Made by a program: the position numbers and the translations under genes. Below are positions 48,480 to 57,094 of a stretch of 64,000 bases of DNA, one piece after another. Position 1 is the first letter of the stretch, and the number at the start of each line of letters is the position of its first letter. Origin of the DNA: Deinococcus ficus (GTDB taxonomy: Bacteria; Deinococcota; Deinococci; Deinococcales; Deinococcaceae); the NCBI RefSeq assembly GCF_003444775.1, contig NZ_CP021082.1:372001-436000 (forward strand). The letters run 5' to 3'. The notes beneath the pieces were generated by a model. The model saw nothing but the letters and a program-made list of their open reading frames with translations. It was not told the origin of the DNA and searched no databases.

Positions 48480-49844
48480 ATGAAACGGTCCCTGTTGATC
48501 GCCGCGCTCCTGCTGGGCGCGTGCAACAGCCCCTCCCCCATCACCCCCGACGCCGCGGAGATCGGCAGCCCCGGTCAGGGGGAGGCCGTGGTCCGGCTGA
48601 TGCTGCCCCACCTCAAGCCTCTGCAAGGCCAGTACCTGAACCCCACCAAGACGGCGTCGCTGACCGTACAGGTCGACAACGGACCCCTCACCACGCTGAA
48701 CCTCGCCGACCTCACCTGCACGTCCGCCGGCTGCCCCGTGAACCTCTACGTCTCCGCCGGCACGCACACATTCACCGTGAAGTCCTACAGCGCCTCGAGT
48801 GTGCTGATCTCGCAGGGCACGCGCAGTCTGAACGTGATCCTCGGGCAGAACAACGCCCTGGAGCTGGCCCTCGACCCGGTGATCACCTCCCCTGTCCTGC
48901 GCTCTGCCGTGCAGCAGGTTGACCCTGCCACCAAAGTTATCGGGAATTACACGCGCTTCCCCTACGCGAACGGTCGCAGCCTGGTCGCGTACTACGACAT
49001 CCTTGCAAAAGACGCTGTCGGCGACCCCATTCCCAGCATCCTGTGTGGTGATACGTGGGTAACGATTACGAACATCAGTGATGCGAACTACCCCAACCGC
49101 TACCGAGTGATGCTGACCTTCCCGGGTACCCATACGCTGACGGCCAAAACAGGCTCCAGCTGTGGTACAGGGAGTGTTATAGCGACTCAGGAAGTGAAAA
49201 CGGTCAGCAGTGCAGGAATTGCCGGTGGTGACCTTCATAGCCTGGCTCTGATGGCGGGCGGGACGGTCCGCAGCTGGGGCGACAACCGCGACGGCCAGTT
49301 GGGTGACGGTACGAGCAATCAAAGGCTAATACCGGTCCAGGTCAGCGGCCTCACCAATGTCGTCGGGGTGTCAGGCGGCCACAGCCACAGCCTGGCCCTG
49401 ATGGTGGATGGCACCGTGCGCGCTTGGGGAAGCAACCTTATCGGTCAGCTGGGAGACGGAACCAGTGGCACCGACCGGCTGACACCCGTCACTGTCAGCG
49501 GGCTCACCGATGTCGTCGGGGTGGCCGGCGGCGGCAGTCACAGCCTGGCGCTGAGAGCGGATGGTACCGTGCGCGCCTGGGGAAATAACGGCAGCGGCCA
49601 GTTGGGAGACGGTACGAGCAATCAAAGGCTAGTACCGGTCCAGGTCAGCGGCCTCACCAATGTCGTCGGGGTGGCAGGCGGCGGCGGCTACAGTCTGGCC
49701 TTGATGGCGGACGGCACTGTGCGCGGCTGGGGAGCCAACAGTATCGGTCAGCTGGGAGACGGAACCAGTGGCACCAACCGGCTGACGCCCGTCACAGTCC
49801 TTGGAATTACAACCAGTTCTCCCGCAGCCATCCCTTCGCCTTAG
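48480..49844 (+). CDS. Lipoprotein with RCC1-type repeats
   Basis: 454 aa, after GAAAGGAG. The lipobox LLLGACN gives Cys15. The first 240 residues share a layout with the lipoprotein at 49900 (VVRLMLPHLKP, TVxxGQNNALELAL). The last 200 residues hold four RCC1-type blades (GGxxHSLALMxDGTVRAWGxNxxGQLGDGTS), so it may form a partial propeller; full RCC1 proteins have seven. The last blade ends at VTVLGITTSSP, so the gene may be shortened. Four blades alternate in an A-B-A-B order. Confidence 0.8.
   Translation: MKRSLLIAALLLGACNSPSPITPDAAEIGSPGQGEAVVRLMLPHLKPLQGQYLNPTKTASLTVQVDNGPLTTLNLADLTCTSAGCPVNLYVSAGTHTFTVKSYSASSVLISQGTRSLNVILGQNNALELALDPVITSPVLRSAVQQVDPATKVIGNYTRFPYANGRSLVAYYDILAKDAVGDPIPSILCGDTWVTITNISDANYPNRYRVMLTFPGTHTLTAKTGSSCGTGSVIATQEVKTVSSAGIAGGDLHSLALMAGGTVRSWGDNRDGQLGDGTSNQRLIPVQVSGLTNVVGVSGGHSHSLALMVDGTVRAWGSNLIGQLGDGTSGTDRLTPVTVSGLTDVVGVAGGGSHSLALRADGTVRAWGNNGSGQLGDGTSNQRLVPVQVSGLTNVVGVAGGGGYSLALMADGTVRGWGANSIGQLGDGTSGTNRLTPVTVLGITTSSPAAIPSP
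49238..49805 (+). repeat. 303-bp near-identical tandem duplication in the RCC1 gene
   Basis: The unit AAAGGCTA-ATACCGGTCC begins at 49321 and its copy at 49624, 303 bp (101 codons) apart. The second half of the unit (ATCGGTCAGCTGGGAGACGG) recurs at 49440 and 49743. The copies differ only at scattered bases, implying recent duplication or gene conversion. Confidence 0.75.
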
Positions 49845-49899
49845 CTCGTCAGGAGCCGAACTTAGCTCTTCGCTCTTCACCCATCAAGGAAGGTATGCC

Positions 49900-51510
49900 A
49901 TGACTCGCACGAACGCTGCCCTGCTCCTCACGGCCCTGCTCCTCGCCTCCTGCTCCCAGCAGGCCAGCCTTCCCAGTGACACCCCCAGTGCCAGCCCGGT
50001 CACGGAGAACCCCACGGGGACCGCCACCGTCCGCGTCTTCATTCCGAACGTGGCCCCGCAGGGCCTGCGGCCGCAGTACCTGCCCGGCACGACCACCGGC
50101 CTGCGCGTCCGGCTGGGCACCTTCGACCAGACGTTCCCGGTGGGCGCCGGGCAGGCAGGCTGCGAGGCCGTGACCGGAGGTGTGACCTGCACGTTCACCC
50201 TGACGGTCCCGGCGGGCGAGCAGACCCTCCGCCTGGATGCCCTGGACGCCGCCAATCACGTGCTCTCCACCGCTTCGCAGTCGGTCACGGTCGTCAAGGG
50301 GCAGAACAACGCCTTCAACGTGCTGCTCACCGGCGTACCAGCGGCCGGGGCGGGCAGTCTGGGCGTGACCAGCCGCCCCGATGAGGTCACCGGCCCAGCC
50401 GGGAACCTGACCCTGGACCGCGGCGGCGCGTTCAGCCTGTCGGTCGCCCTGCGGGACGCCAGCGGGCAGACGATCATCAACCCGGGCCTGCCGGCCTTCA
50501 AGGTGTGCAGCAGCAACGCGGGCTTCAGCCTGACCAATCCGACGACCGAGACGCCGACGCTGACGGCGCCGGAGCCCACCGGGACGACGCAGTCGGCCAC
50601 GCTGTACGTCCCGGCCGACGGGAACTGCGCGACGACGGCGGGCCCCCTGGCGAGCGTGAACGTCTCCGTGCCGGCCTTCCACCTGGCGCTGAGCGTGCCG
50701 GCCAGTGTGGTGGCAGGGTCGAGTGCGGTGACGAGCGCGCAGCTGCGCACGGCGCTGGACAACGTGCTGAACATTGCTGGCCGGACCGTCGCCTTCAGCA
50801 CGAGTGCGGGCAGCATGAGTGCGGCGAGCGCCACGACGGACGCCACCGGGCAGGCGTCCGTGAACCTGATCGCGCCGGCCTCGGTGACGACCGGCACAGT
50901 CACGGCGTCCAGCGACGGGGTCACCGCCAACGCCAGCTTCACGACCACCGCCGGCACCGCCGACGACACCACCTCCACGGTCGTGGTCAGCCCCGACGCG
51001 GTGAAGGTCGGCCAGACCAGCGCGGTCACGGTGACCCTGAAGGACGCCAACGGCAACCCGGTGACCACCACGCCCACCCTGAGCGCCACGGACGGCGCCG
51101 TCATCGGCACGCCGACGGCGAGCGGCAACATCTTCACCTTCCCGGTGACCGCGCCGGCCACCCCGGCGACGGTGGTCTTCACGGCCAAGGTCGGCAGCAG
51201 CGTGGTCGGCACCGGCAACCTGGCCGTGACGCCGTACGCGCTGCTCGTCCGGGACGGCGTGAATCCGGTGGTCGCGCAGTACGACTTCACGAGTGCGGCA
51301 CCGAAGACCTTCGCGGTCAGTGAGCAGGGCTACGCCGGGGCGTTCACCGTGCAGGCGAGCAATACCAACGTGACAGCCTCCCTGAGTGGCGGCACGCTAA
51401 CGGTGACGCCGGTGCGGGCCGGCCTGACGACGATCAAGGTGCAGGACGCCTACGGGCAGGAGGTGACGTTCGACGTCAGTGTCACGACGGTAAGCATCAC
51501 GGTCTACTGA
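49900..51510 (+). CDS. Lipoprotein with invasin-type (Big_1) Ig-like domains
   Basis: 536 aa from ATG 49900 after AAGGAAGG. The lipobox LLLASCS gives Cys18. The N-terminal module with ATVRVFIPNVAPQGLRPQYL and SVTVVKGQNNAFNVLL is related to the neighbouring RCC1 lipoprotein (GQNNA in both). Residues about 270-480 have bacterial Ig-like features (RTVAFSTSAGSMSAASATTD, VTLKDANGNPVTTTPTLSAT), as in adhesin and invasin stalks. It ends in a small beta domain. A surface structural or binding role is likely. Confidence 0.8.
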   Translation: MTRTNAALLLTALLLASCSQQASLPSDTPSASPVTENPTGTATVRVFIPNVAPQGLRPQYLPGTTTGLRVRLGTFDQTFPVGAGQAGCEAVTGGVTCTFTLTVPAGEQTLRLDALDAANHVLSTASQSVTVVKGQNNAFNVLLTGVPAAGAGSLGVTSRPDEVTGPAGNLTLDRGGAFSLSVALRDASGQTIINPGLPAFKVCSSNAGFSLTNPTTETPTLTAPEPTGTTQSATLYVPADGNCATTAGPLASVNVSVPAFHLALSVPASVVAGSSAVTSAQLRTALDNVLNIAGRTVAFSTSAGSMSAASATTDATGQASVNLIAPASVTTGTVTASSDGVTANASFTTTAGTADDTTSTVVVSPDAVKVGQTSAVTVTLKDANGNPVTTTPTLSATDGAVIGTPTASGNIFTFPVTAPATPATVVFTAKVGSSVVGTGNLAVTPYALLVRDGVNPVVAQYDFTSAAPKTFAVSEQGYAGAFTVQASNTNVTASLSGGTLTVTPVRAGLTTIKVQDAYGQEVTFDVSVTTVSITVY

Positions 51511-51595
51511 GCGCACTGGACCTGGCCTGACCCCACTACGGCAGGCTGGGTCCGGGACACCCCTTTCGAAGGCGATGCTGCTGGGGAGGCCTGCG

Positions 51596-51985
51596 ATGAA
51601 ATCGAGAAGTCTGGCGTTCAAGGTCACGTCCGTCTGGCTGCTGCTGGCCGGCGTGCTGCTGCTCTTTCCCACCGTCGGGAATCAGGTGTTCGGGCTGGAT
51701 CTGACCAACTGGGGGATCGCGTCCGAGTACGGGGGCGTGCTCCTGGGGGTCGGCGCGCTGTACTGGCTGTTCTCCACGGACGCGGAGCGGTACGCGCCGG
51801 CGATGGGCGTGATCGCCGCCGGGCTGATGCTGAACGTGGTCATCAATCTGTACTGGTGGGCGGTCGGTCACTACGCCTTGCAGAGCGCGGTCTTCAACGT
51901 GGTCATCAACACGCTGCTGGCCGGGTGGATGTGGACGGTCAGGCCCCGCTCACGTGTAGGCGTCCGGGAAACCACGCCGGTCTGA
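51596..51985 (+). CDS. Four-span small membrane protein
   Basis: 129 aa from ATG 51596 after GGGGAGG. Four hydrophobic spans are visible (SVWLLLAGVLLLFP, GVLLGVGALYWLF, MGVIAAGLMLNVVINLYWW, VVINTLLAGWMW). The arrangement recalls DUF4345-like proteins. Function is unknown. Confidence 0.7.
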   Translation: MKSRSLAFKVTSVWLLLAGVLLLFPTVGNQVFGLDLTNWGIASEYGGVLLGVGALYWLFSTDAERYAPAMGVIAAGLMLNVVINLYWWAVGHYALQSAVFNVVINTLLAGWMWTVRPRSRVGVRETTPV

Positions 51986-52393
51986 GGATGGATGGGTTAT
52001 GCAGGCGGCCTGAAGGGCACCTCTGTCCTCCAGGCTGATGGGTGACAGCTGAAACAACCCGAGGGATCCAGGGCGTCCTTGATTACCTACGGCCTTTCGA
52101 TTCGGTTTTGACCCTCTGGGTGCGGAGATCCCTTTGGGTTCGACTGGGTCAGGAGAACCGCCGCGACCCTCCTCTCGCCAGGCACCTGGGCTCGACGGGT
52201 CCCACTGGCAACCGACGGGGTAAGGCTGGCTCGGTGACGTCCCAGGTGTCAGGTTCTCAACCGTAAGGCAAAGCCCGTCGAGATCGCGCATTGCCTTGCC
52301 CTCACGGTCCCGGTGAGGGGTCAGTACGTCTCTCGCCTCGAGTGGACCACGCAGAAGAGGCGCCCGGATGGGCGCCCCTTTCAGATAACCGGT
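51986..52393. other. Convergent intergenic region with hairpins
   Basis: About 400 bases with no gene. GGCGCCC (52359-52365) and GGGCGCC (52370-52376) form a hairpin followed on the minus strand by CTCTTCT, a likely terminator for the minus gene ending at 52394. A second hairpin CCCTCAC / GTGAGGG lies at 52299-52319. Confidence 0.5.
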
Positions 52394-52960
52394 TCAGGCG
52401 TGACGGGGTGTGCCGAAGGTGGCAGGCGTGACGATGGTGCTCGTCATGGGGCGGCGCAGGAAGCTCAGGGCGGCGATCAGGGCGGCGGCGGCGATCACGG
52501 CGTAGCCGGCGTAGAGGGCGATGCTGCCCATGAGCCAGAAGGCGTAGGCGGTCAGGAGGATGCTGCGCAGGCTGTCGCCCATGAACAGCGTCTGCCGCAG
52601 TTCACCCAGCTTGGCGACTTCCGCCTTGTCGGCCGTGGGGTCCTTGCTCGCTTTCATGAACGCGCCGCTGACCTCGGTGTACGTCTTGCCCTGACTGGAG
52701 GCCATCATGTGTTCCCAGATGTAGTTGTTCGCATACACCTGCGCTTTGGGGCCGGTGTCCAGGTCCGTGCCCAGGTAGGGCTTCAGCGCATCCTGGGAGG
52801 CCTGCGGGAGACTGGCGGTCGCTTCGGCGACCGGCATCTTGATGCGTTCCTGGTTGAGCTGCGAGGTGACGTACCCGTGCGCGAAGTTCCCGGCGATGGC
52901 GAGAACGATCCCCACGACGAAGAGGATGAGGCTGGCGATCAGGCTGGTGGTCTTGTTCAT
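52394..52960 (-). CDS. Two-span membrane protein, paralogue of 19080-19628
   Basis: 188 aa from ATG 52960, after AAGGAG. One span near the N-terminus (LIASLILFVVGIVLAIAG) and one or two near the C-terminus (GSIALYAGYAVIAAAALIAAL). It shares HM, GKTYTEVSG, KLGELRQTLFMG, LR and LLTAYAF with the 19-kb protein, and the spacing between these blocks is nearly the same. The ends differ. The family is unrecognised. Two copies 33 kb apart suggest an ancient duplication with the loop under selection. Confidence 0.72.
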   Translation of the reverse strand: MNKTTSLIASLILFVVGIVLAIAGNFAHGYVTSQLNQERIKMPVAEATASLPQASQDALKPYLGTDLDTGPKAQVYANNYIWEHMMASSQGKTYTEVSGAFMKASKDPTADKAEVAKLGELRQTLFMGDSLRSILLTAYAFWLMGSIALYAGYAVIAAAALIAALSFLRRPMTSTIVTPATFGTPRHA

Positions 52961-53479
52961 GAGGTGCTCCTTGGGGGGCAGGAGGACCTGTGCGGGCGGC
53001 TGAATCTGGGGGGCCGCGACTGACCTGTCGTCCTGTCGACGTCGAGTGGTTGCGCGTGGGCAACTTCTGACTTGGGGCCAGTGTAAGCATAATCCTCGGG
53101 TTATGTGTCCCCGGGACACTTGCCCTTTTTGCCGTCCTGGCGCGGATTTTTACCGGATTGTCCCGGAGATTCGGCACGACCAGGGTCTGCCCGGATCCAC
53201 ATCGTCTCCTCGCGCATCACGGCCCTGGTGGAGACCAGGTCGGCGTGCTTCAGCCTCGGTGGACGCTGGAAAGACGGTCGTCCACCTACGCTTCGGGAAG
53301 GTCATCCTTCACGTGCCTCCTGGTCTCTCCGCCAGGAGGCGCCGGGAATCATCTGCCTTTCCGCTCCTGGCCGGAGTCGTCCCCATCACCAGCCTGGACG
53401 ACTTCTCCCGTTCCAGAAGGCTGACTGGCCCCCACAGAAGCCAGTCACCTCACCAACAGGATCTGCAACGGAGGGCAAC
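52961..53479. other. Divergent region between the membrane protein and the MFS gene
   Basis: About 520 bases with no supported gene. CATAA / TTATG surround TCCTCGGG at about 53090-53107, near the likely minus promoter. GGAGGG at 53470 is the MFS ribosome site. Confidence 0.4.
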
Positions 53480-54691
53480 ATGTATGACGACCTCAGGATC
53501 TCCGGGACACGCGGGCGCCAGTCGGTCGTCCCGGCTGCGCTTCCAGCAACGGCGGCCCTGTTCGGTGTCAATGGCGCACTCCTGGCGAGCTGGGTGGCGG
53601 AGGTCCCGGTCGTGCGTTCAGAGCTGGACCTGTCGGACGCCAGGCTCGGGGTGGCCCTGGCCGGCGTGACTTTGGGCAGTGTCCTGAGCCTGCCGTTCAC
53701 CACTAGGTTGCTCCGGCGCCTGCGCCCGGGGGGCGTGACGTTCCTCAGTGGGGCCGTGATGGCCGCCGGTCTGGCACTCACAGGCTTCGCGTCGTCCTGG
53801 CCGCTGCTGGTTGCCTCACTGGTCGCGTTCGGAGCCGGCTTCGGCCTGATGGACGTCGCCCTCAACGTGGTGGGGGTGCGGTTGGAAGCGCAGCTGCACC
53901 GGTCGCTGCTCTCCCGCCTGCATGGGATGTACAGCCTGGGCGCCCTGCTGGGCGCGCTACTGGGGGCGCTGCTCATCACGCGGGGCTGGGACCGGCCACA
54001 GCACCTGACGGCCCTGAGCGTGCTGGGCCTGATCGCGGCCGCGGGGTGTTCCCGGGGATTGTCGGCCGTGACCGACTACGACGCCGGTGACGCGTCTCCC
54101 GCCCCGGCCTGGCGGGGTGGACTCACCGTCCCCCTGGCCATGCTGGGCCTGCTGGCGTTCGCGGCCGCGGTCGCCGAGGGGGCAGTGGGCGACTGGGCGG
54201 GGGTGTACCTGCGTGAAACGGTCGGCAGCCCTCCCGGTGTGGCCGCCCTGGCGTTCGCCGGATTCTCCCTGACGATGCTGCTGGGCCGCCTGGCCGGCGA
54301 CGGCCTGGCAACCCGGTTTGGTCCTGGCCCCGTGGGCGCCGGAGGGGTGACCATCGCGCTCGGGGGACTCGGGCTGGCGGTGGGCGTGCCGGTCCTGGCG
54401 GCCTCGACGGCGGGGTTCATGCTGTTCGGTCTGGGTCTGTCGGTCCTGGCGCCGCTGACCTTCAGCGCCGCGGGGCACTGGTCCGCTGGGAATCCCGCGG
54501 CGATGGCGGTGGTGGGTGGGGTCTTTTACGCCGGGTTCGTGGCGGGTCCACCCCTCCTCGGGGTGGCGGCGCAGGGGTCATCGCTGCGCCTGGCCTGGCT
54601 GGTGGTCGTGGTGCTGTTGGGGGTGGCCCTGGTCCTGACACCGTGGCTGTGCCGGCGAACGCACGAGAAGACTTTGGAAGCTGCAGCGTGA
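53480..54691 (+). CDS. Major facilitator superfamily transporter
   Basis: 403 aa from ATG 53480 after GGAGGG. About 12 hydrophobic spans in two bundles. Motifs resemble MFS sugar or drug exporters of the YbjJ type: NGALLASWVAEVPVVRSEL, FGAGFGLMDVALNVVGVRLE, HGMYSLGALLGALLGAL. The substrate is unknown. It is transcribed alone. Confidence 0.85.
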   Translation: MYDDLRISGTRGRQSVVPAALPATAALFGVNGALLASWVAEVPVVRSELDLSDARLGVALAGVTLGSVLSLPFTTRLLRRLRPGGVTFLSGAVMAAGLALTGFASSWPLLVASLVAFGAGFGLMDVALNVVGVRLEAQLHRSLLSRLHGMYSLGALLGALLGALLITRGWDRPQHLTALSVLGLIAAAGCSRGLSAVTDYDAGDASPAPAWRGGLTVPLAMLGLLAFAAAVAEGAVGDWAGVYLRETVGSPPGVAALAFAGFSLTMLLGRLAGDGLATRFGPGPVGAGGVTIALGGLGLAVGVPVLAASTAGFMLFGLGLSVLAPLTFSAAGHWSAGNPAAMAVVGGVFYAGFVAGPPLLGVAAQGSSLRLAWLVVVVLLGVALVLTPWLCRRTHEKTLEAAA

Positions 54692-54970
54692 CTTCGTTGC
54701 TTCTAAGAGCATGAATCACTGGACGCCTCCTCAGTCTGGTGTTTTCCACTGCGGCGCCCAAGGTGTGAGATCAAGGTGCCCTGCGGGCGTCCGAATTGGA
54801 GGTGCCGCCGTCTGTTCATGCTGCGGGTGACCGGGCCCTCCAGGGAAAGAACGCCGTCCGCCTGCTCAGGCGGGGCGGCTGCAATTCTTGAAATCCGCCG
54901 GACCGGCCTCTCACTCGGAATAGCCCGCCCACCGGACCTGAGTGGGGACCGGTGCCCATGCTGGAGCGCT
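54692..54970. other. Convergent intergenic region
   Basis: About 280 bases between the MFS stop and the secreted protein stop. No feature was marked. Confidence 0.35.
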
Positions 54971-55636
54971 CTACTTCTTCACAGCCCACGTCTGGGGGGT
55001 CATCGGCACACTGCGCATGCCCATGAGGTGGAGTTTCATGCTCTGGTCGGGGTTGAACACGTACTCCTCGAACCTCTCAACCATCGACCAGCCTGCCGGG
55101 AGCTTCAGGTTGTAGCGCTGTTCAGAGGCCACGGTGTCGCGGGTCTCCTTCGTGATGACGCTGCCGATCACCGTGACCGGCCGCTCCGCATAGGCAAAGT
55201 ACCGGCCCTGGCGTGGCCGCCAGGGGTCGGGATCCAGAACGTCGAGCTCGGCGTCCATGTCGTCTCCACTGATGAGGCTGATTCCTCGGAGCTCCGGGTT
55301 GCCCTGCACGTGCAGCGCTTTGATGACATTCCACCGGGCGTCCGGGTCGCTGATCTTGACGCCGCACTGATCGGCGCTGCACGAGGCTCCTACGAAATAG
55401 AGCCGGTCAGTGGTTTTCAGATAAGGGCGCATCATCGCGGACTGGTCGGTTAATTGAAGGGTGAACGTCCCTGTGGCGGTGATCTGCCCGCTGATCAACA
55501 CGTCGTCATTGCTGGTGACGAGGCCGATCAATTGAGTCCCGTGTGTCCACCCGGTCACCTTGCCACTGTGGGCGACGGGCGCGGCGAGGGCGAGGCCGAA
55601 CAGCAAGCCGGCCAGCGGGAGATGTCTGGGCTTCAT
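54971..55636 (-). CDS. Secreted protein of unknown function
   Basis: 221 aa from ATG 55636, which is 7 bases after a TATCTT box (possible leaderless start). Signal peptide residues about 1-22 (LAGLLFGLALAAPVAHS). The mature part is beta-rich with two cysteines close together (GASCSADQCGV), then ARWNVIKALHVQGNPELRG and YFAYAERPVTVIGSV. No family was recognised. The longer upstream frame is rejected for lack of codon bias. Confidence 0.62.
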   Translation of the reverse strand: MKPRHLPLAGLLFGLALAAPVAHSGKVTGWTHGTQLIGLVTSNDDVLISGQITATGTFTLQLTDQSAMMRPYLKTTDRLYFVGASCSADQCGVKISDPDARWNVIKALHVQGNPELRGISLISGDDMDAELDVLDPDPWRPRQGRYFAYAERPVTVIGSVITKETRDTVASEQRYNLKLPAGWSMVERFEEYVFNPDQSMKLHLMGMRSVPMTPQTWAVKK

Positions 55637-55937
55637 TGTGCTTAAGATAACAATCGGACCGCTGTGCCGGAGACGCAGATACGCCCACGTCACAGTGCTA
55701 TCAACAAAGTGCACCGACCCGCCATCGATCCGCGCCTTGAAATAGAGCGGTCCAGTCGAAACCGTGTCAGTCGGTCTCGTTCCACCGAGCGCGTCAAAGC
55801 CAGGCGACACGTGCACCACCGCGCCACGAGCCTCCACGGGGACGTGGCCGGCCTATCGCGGGCGTTGAAGCCAGCAGCGCAGATGCTCGCCAGCGTCGTC
55901 CTGGCGAGCATTCCTCGAAGTGCAGTTCGATGATTAA

Positions 55938-56791
55938 GAGCGCCTATCAAAACCTCAGGTTGGGGGCGCAAGGTGAGGCATGGCCACCTCCCTGGTCAGC
56001 GACGAGTTGTGGCAGCTGATTCAGCCACTGCTCCCACCCGAAACACCCAGACCCAGAGGCGGCCGACCCCGGGTGCCTGACCGAGCCGCACTGGAAGGCA
56101 TCCTCTACTTGCTCAAGACCGGCATCGGCTGGGAACACCTCCCCCGTGAGCTCGGGTATGGCAGCGGCATGACCTGCTGGCGACGGCTGCGGGACTGGCA
56201 CGCGGCGGGTGTCTTCACCCGCCTGCACCAGGTGCTCCTTGACCGGATGGCGCAGGCGGATCACCTCGACTGGTCACGGGCGTGTGTGGACAGCACGAGC
56301 ATCCCCGCCGCCCGGGGGGGGCCCAGACCGGCCCGAACCCCACGGATCGCGGCCGGCCAGGCAGCAAACGTCATGTGATCGTCGATGGCCGCGGGACGCC
56401 GCTGGCGGTGCTGATCTCGCCAGCGAATCGGCATGACAGCATGCTGTTCGAAGCGCTGCTGGACGCGGTGCCGCCCATCCACAATGGGCGGCGTGGGCAT
56501 CCTCGCACCCGCCCAGAGAGGCTTCATGCGGACAAGGCGTACGACATTCCCCGGTGCCGCCGGGCATGCCACAAACGTGGGATCAAAGTGCGAATTGCAC
56601 GCCGGGGTCGAGAGTCGAGTGAGCGGTTGGGACGGCACCGCTGGGTGGTGGAGCGGACACTGGCATGGTTCAGCCGCTTCCGTCGGCTTCGGGTGCGGTA
56701 CGAGGTGCGGGCGGACATCCACCTGGCGTTCACGCAGTTGGCCTGCTGCCTCATCACGTTCAAGCAGCACCAACGGTTTTGTTAGGCACTC
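55938..56791 (+). mobile_element. IS5-family insertion sequence with frameshifted transposase
   Basis: 854 bp. Ends are GAGcGCCTAtCAAAACC (left) and GAGtGCCTAaCAAAACC (right, reverse-complemented). TAA flanks both (55935-55937, 56792-56794). The transposase is in two frames joined at an 8-G run, as in the IS427 group. Confidence 0.85.
55980..56785 (+). CDS. IS5/IS427-group transposase, probable -1 programmed frameshift
   Basis: The first frame (55980-56378) carries LVSDELWQLIQPLLPP, the helix-turn-helix region and the first Asp (CVDSTSIPAARGG). The second frame (open from before 56282 to 56785) carries GPNPTDRGRPGSKRHVIVD, the second Asp (HADKAYD) and the last Glu (RWVVERTLAWF). They overlap around GGGGGGGG (56314-56321), and shifting by -1 there gives the normal family sequence. 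Programmed slippage at a poly-G run is known in this group; a plain mutation is the alternative. Confidence 0.85.
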
Positions 56792-56794
56792 TAA

Positions 56795-57094
56795 ACCTTG
56801 AGGGCGACGGCTTGAAGGAAGACGTTAGGGTTCATCGGCGTCACCGGCAAGGATGTGCTTGAGCACCACATCGGTGTCTGCAGGGGCTTCCATGCCGAAG
56901 TCATGCGGGAGCGGCCGCCGGCATTGGGGCCTGACCTGCCGGACTCACACATTCAAGCCCGCGAGATGCAGTGCTGGGGCCGCTGTGACGCCTACTTTCG
57001 AGCCCCCCTGGTTCTGTCAGTAGCTTGCCCGGCACCATCGCGGGGTCGGCGTCCGGACGCTGCCCTCAGCCGACGCCGACAGGAGACTGCCTCT
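56795..57094. other. Intergenic region between the IS and the ABC binding-protein gene
   Basis: About 300 bases. A short minus-strand frame ([17 protein letters not shown], stop at about 56829) may be the tail of a lost gene, but it is too short to call. AGGAG at 57081 is the ribosome site of the next gene. Confidence 0.4.

Noticed and set aside
56829..56900. Minus-strand tail [17 protein letters not shown]
   Set aside because: Too short to identify; might be the end of a lost gene, but no start or family support.
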